Assembly (NCBI GenBank): GCA_964551335.1
Contig: CAZKCO010000013.1
Span: forward strand, 62,001-126,000
DNA: 64,000 nucleotides
Direction: 5' to 3'
Origin: Tunicatimonas sp964551335
Lineage (GTDB): Bacteria; Bacteroidota; Bacteroidia; Cytophagales; Cyclobacteriaceae
Shown: positions 61,164 through 64,000 of the stretch, one piece after another
Layout: every line of letters starts with the position of its first letter
Numbering within the stretch: the stretch's first letter is position 1
The notes under the pieces: model-generated
Databases searched by the model: none
What the model saw: the letters and a program-made list of their open reading frames with translations, nothing else
What the model was told of the DNA's origin: nothing
Translations under genes and position numbers: made by a program

Positions 61164-62759
61164 CTAATCAGACTCGAACGACCTTTGCTCTAATTTCTCC
61201 AATTGATCAAGAACTATAGAACGGCGCTGAGCGCAGAACTCGTTAATTAACTGGACGTTCCGCTCCCAGTCCGCTACAGAAGTTGGATATCCCCAGCGGT
61301 TTATATGTTCAGGCATGAGGGGCGATAACTGTGACGAAATTTGATCTACCACGTAGTGAATACGGCTTTGAGATAATATTGTATTTAGCAGTTCCCGATA
61401 TCGATGGATAAATCGCTCACGGAAGACCGGAACCTTTATAAGCTTCTGAAATATGGTATTTATTTGGGTCGGCACGTAGGTATCCATTGTTTCAAAATAA
61501 TTATGATTAACCGCGTCCGTTTCAAAAATTCGATCAGCCCAACCAAGGTAGTTGTTTAATTGATCTCGATAAAGTCGGGGAAAGTTGAAAGCAAAATCAG
61601 TATCGTAAAGTATAAAATGTAATTTCTTGTCAAGGAAAGCCGCTTTCACGTTATTATGAGGCCAATCACTATTACTTATGAAGGTCTGTACTATAATATA
61701 ATCTATGAAATTGGGAATATCAATAAGGTGAGTTAAGCTATCGAAATTGGCTGCTTGGCTAAAATCAGTACTTTCAGTAAAGTCCATTAAATTTCCCAAT
61801 TGATAATCGAACCCATTACTAATCACGAGCGCTTCTCCGTCGTGCAGTTCACCCATACGTATCTGGCTACGGTTCAGTCTCGGATATTTATCTTCCAGAT
61901 ATTCCTCAGAGATGCGTTCTCGCAAATATTGTATCCCCCAAAACTCACCATTAATGAACGTGGCTACCGGTTGGTAATCCAGTACAATGTTGTAAGTAGA
62001 TTGGCAAAGTTCACTTACTAACGCATCGCGCATATGAGCCAGCAGAAAATCATTCCCTCCATTTCTTAATCTCAAAGAATGCGCTTTCTGCTGATTATTT
62101 TCATTAAATATTGAGGTGGTTGCTATTGGCCGATGGAACTCGAGGTCCAGCGATTTCATCGGTAGCATTTTACTACTATATCCGGCTACGGTTGCTTCCG
62201 CTCTCTCCTTAACCTGAACCCCTTTATTTTGATCTAAAAACTGAAAATGAACTGGATAGGTCACCTCTTTATCCGAACCTTTCTGAATTGAATAGAGACC
62301 TTTTTTACCAAAAAGATAGCGAGGAGGAGCACTAAGAGATACAACCGGAAGTGACACACTATCTAGTAAAAAAGTAGTATACTGCACGTTAGGAACATCG
62401 GGCTTGATTACCCAAGGGTAGGTGAGTGCCACGGTAACCATCCGGGGAGAAATCGACTGCTCCACTGGAGCAGGGTAGTTGGGAAATTCGCTTGAAGGCT
62501 TGGTTTTCCAAAATCCAGCATCAGCCCCAATTACCCGCGTATTACGTACCGCGTCGGACGGTCCAAGTAGCCAATAGCGCAATCCTTCACCTTGAACCTG
62601 AAGGGTGACCCGATGGGGTTGAGAAGACGACACCTCCGCAGTGACAATTGCTTTTGGCGTGTATGTTAACAGCAGACCATATCCTCCTATCAAGCTCATC
62701 AATACAACGAGTCCACTAATCAAGTAATCTCTACGCCGTCTTTGCTGTTTAATGAGCAT
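61164..62759 (-). CDS. CotH-kinase-family protein
   Basis: A 531-residue protein with an N-terminal membrane segment (DYLISGLVVLMSLIGGYGLLLTYTP) so exported and anchored. The CotH domain is seen in LRLRNGGNDFLLAHMRDALVSEL, ATFINGEFWGIQYLRERISEEYLE (nucleotide-binding), SNSDWPHNNVKAAF (catalytic Asp) and FILYDTDFAFN (metal Asp). Bacillus CotH phosphorylates coat proteins. It overlaps the VTC-domain gene by 11 bases. Confidence 0.88.
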   Translation of the reverse strand: MLIKQQRRRRDYLISGLVVLMSLIGGYGLLLTYTPKAIVTAEVSSSQPHRVTLQVQGEGLRYWLLGPSDAVRNTRVIGADAGFWKTKPSSEFPNYPAPVEQSISPRMVTVALTYPWVIKPDVPNVQYTTFLLDSVSLPVVSLSAPPRYLFGKKGLYSIQKGSDKEVTYPVHFQFLDQNKGVQVKERAEATVAGYSSKMLPMKSLDLEFHRPIATTSIFNENNQQKAHSLRLRNGGNDFLLAHMRDALVSELCQSTYNIVLDYQPVATFINGEFWGIQYLRERISEEYLEDKYPRLNRSQIRMGELHDGEALVISNGFDYQLGNLMDFTESTDFSQAANFDSLTHLIDIPNFIDYIIVQTFISNSDWPHNNVKAAFLDKKLHFILYDTDFAFNFPRLYRDQLNNYLGWADRIFETDAVNHNYFETMDTYVPTQINTIFQKLIKVPVFRERFIHRYRELLNTILSQSRIHYVVDQISSQLSPLMPEHINRWGYPTSVADWERNVQLINEFCAQRRSIVLDQLEKLEQRSFESD

Positions 62760-63453
62760 AATAAAAGACAGTTCGCTCCATACCTAATTGATATTTAGAG
62801 AACTTAGATAGCCGAAAGGGCAGCATACGGCCTATTTCACGACCAAAACCTTCTTCTGAGGCATCGTATTTTAACTCCAAAATATTGGGAGCCTCGTAAG
62901 AATAGCCAAGCTGATGGTTAAAGGAACCGAACCGCCGAAAAGAAATTGCAGTATCCAGCGTAATACGTACTCGCTTATCAAGCGACTCGAAATACTTACG
63001 CTTGTAACGGTTGATTAATACTGGCTGGCGAATTTTGAGATCATCCAGCACGTCGGCAGGCAACCCGGTTTCGTTAATGTTCTCGTAAATGGCCTGTTTA
63101 TCTAATAACTCATCCCGCTCGGATACCGCGTTTAGTGCGTAAACCTTCTTAGTTCCCAGTAATGCCCGCTTAATTTTAAACTCAAGTTTGGGCAGAAACT
63201 GCTTAGACTGCTTCTGAGGCATCAGTTCGTCGTACCATCGCATGCGCACTTTTAGCCGGTCAGCTTTACCATACACGTTCTCCGTGAACGACTGATAATC
63301 TAAAGTATCGAAGTATATGTTGTTGATAACGCGTGAGGGATATACCTCGCGGAAAGGCACTTTGAGGGTTTTTAGAAAGAGCGATAGCGGATAGGATTTA
63401 TTTGGCACAATAAATTTTCGCTCGTAGCGATACGAAGTGTGTTCTTGTTTCAT
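62749..63453 (-). CDS. VTC-domain protein (polyphosphate polymerase-like)
   Basis: A 234-residue VTC domain. YRYERKFIVPN, KADRLKVRMRWYDE (Arg pair), LPKLEFKIKRALLGTK (Lys/Glu of the triphosphate tunnel), INRYKRKYFES, RVRITLDTAI and ILELKYDAS provide the basic and acidic residues that bind triphosphate and metal in yeast Vtc4. It could polymerise or bind polyphosphate. It is coupled to the CotH gene, and DUF4956 lies just upstream. Confidence 0.88.
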   Translation of the reverse strand: MKQEHTSYRYERKFIVPNKSYPLSLFLKTLKVPFREVYPSRVINNIYFDTLDYQSFTENVYGKADRLKVRMRWYDELMPQKQSKQFLPKLEFKIKRALLGTKKVYALNAVSERDELLDKQAIYENINETGLPADVLDDLKIRQPVLINRYKRKYFESLDKRVRITLDTAISFRRFGSFNHQLGYSYEAPNILELKYDASEEGFGREIGRMLPFRLSKFSKYQLGMERTVFYYAH

Positions 63454-63508
63454 AATGGACGATAATAGTAAGAACAGACAGTAGATATATGGCTCGGTTG
63501 ATAATTGC

Positions 63509-64000
63509 TTAGTAGTTCTCCATCTCCACGTAGTTTATATTGCAACCCGGATACTTAGAAAGAATAGTATCTTTACAGCCACTCAGGCTCTTCACATCCG
63601 GAAACACCGCGTTGAAGGTGGCTTCGAACTGACCGTCAGACTCTTCAAATCGCTTCAACTTTAAGGTAGATGTATACTGTTCTAGTACCTCAATAAGTCC
63701 TTCAGTATCAAATCTTTCTTCCTTTACTGTGGCAAAATTGACGAATAAGTTATGCTGGTCATCACGCCGGGTAAACAGATATTTAATAAATATGACTAAC
63801 AAAATAAGTAGTACTGCCAGAATTGTCAGCAACACATATCCGGCACCAAACCCAAGCCCTACTCCAATAGTAAGAAAAAGATAGGCCAATTCTTCCGGTT
63901 CTTTTATGGCAGTACGAAAACGAATGATCGATAAAGCACCTACTAAACCCAGAGAAAGCGCTAAAGATCCTTTAATGAAAGTGATCACCAGCATCGTAGT
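63509..64000 (-). CDS. DUF4956 membrane protein (partial)
   Basis: At least 163 residues; the frame continues past the window end, so the N-terminus is cut off. Two or three membrane segments (FIKGSLALSLGLVGALSIIRFRTA, YLFLTIGVGLGFGAGYVLLTI, LAVLLILLVIFIKYLF) are followed by a soluble ACT-like end (DTEGLIEVLEQYTSTLKLKRFEE). It matches DUF4956, which co-occurs with VTC and CotH genes, as it does here. Confidence 0.85.
   Translation of the reverse strand, partial: TTMLVITFIKGSLALSLGLVGALSIIRFRTAIKEPEELAYLFLTIGVGLGFGAGYVLLTILAVLLILLVIFIKYLFTRRDDQHNLFVNFATVKEERFDTEGLIEVLEQYTSTLKLKRFEESDGQFEATFNAVFPDVKSLSGCKDTILSKYPGCNINYVEMENY

Noticed and set aside
1..64000. tRNA, rRNA, tmRNA, RNase P RNA or SRP RNA genes
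   Set aside because: I looked for their conserved motifs in the gene-free intervals and saw none.

Overview
The window looks like a chromosomal segment of a Bacteroidota bacterium, most likely of the order Cytophagales. The signs are a SusC/RagA plus SusD/RagB pair behind an ECF sigma/FecR anti-sigma pair, a FecR with a C-terminal DUF4974-like segment, few Shine-Dalgarno sequences, TAnnTTTA-like promoter boxes, and many lipoproteins and signal peptides typical of the phylum. Most of the DNA is single-copy coding sequence on both strands. I found no tRNA, rRNA, CRISPR array or prophage.

Layout. 1-5.7 kb: the end of an alcohol dehydrogenase-like gene, a haloalkane dehalogenase-like hydrolase, a secreted SGNH hydrolase, a Fic/Doc toxin-antitoxin pair, a DUF1349 protein, an RluE-type pseudouridine synthase, an exported Nif3-like protein and a degenerate methyltransferase-like protein. 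5.7-6.15 kb: a gene-free stretch holding a 300-bp element with imperfect inverted-repeat ends. 6.1-10.4 kb: a bacterial (6-4)-type photolyase without its iron-sulfur cysteines, a Dps ferritin, and rpsP-rimM, where ribosomal protein S16 carries a huge acidic tail. 10.5-17.6 kb: a TRAP transporter whose substrate-binding protein is apart from its two permeases, with DUF2227, polysaccharide deacetylase, DUF2254 and AI-2E-family genes. 17.8-25.7 kb: a PagL-like lipid A deacylase, MscS, RlmN, an exported agmatine deiminase-like protein, an oligopeptidase B-like lipoprotein, a cupin and a small lipoprotein.

25.7-33.3 kb: a complete ebo gene cluster (eboA-B-C-D-E-F, all on the minus strand), interrupted between eboB and eboC by a PemK/MazF toxin-antitoxin pair and an antitoxin remnant. 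In cyanobacteria this cluster is linked to moving a metabolite precursor to the periplasm. 33.5-38.8 kb: nuoM-nuoN and a PurF-like amidotransferase. 38.8-43.4 kb: a GMC oxidoreductase with its gluconate-dehydrogenase-subunit-3-like partner, a cyclophilin, a short-chain dehydrogenase and an unknown protein. 43.4-44.8 kb: an IS110-family insertion lying between perfect 22-bp inverted repeats, with a candidate bridge RNA.

44.8-58 kb: a MORN-like repeat protein, a DUF2027/Smr protein, then the sigma-FecR-SusC-SusD uptake locus. It is followed by a heme-motif/FG-GAP lipoprotein and the cassette SGNH-TPR, DUF5989, SxtJ-like and carbamoyltransferase (to 60.2 kb). The window ends with a universal stress protein and the minus-strand trio DUF4956-VTC-CotH. 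The best candidates for undescribed biology are the carbamoyltransferase cassette, the toxin-antitoxin-split ebo operon, the giant S16 tail and the cysteine-less photolyase.
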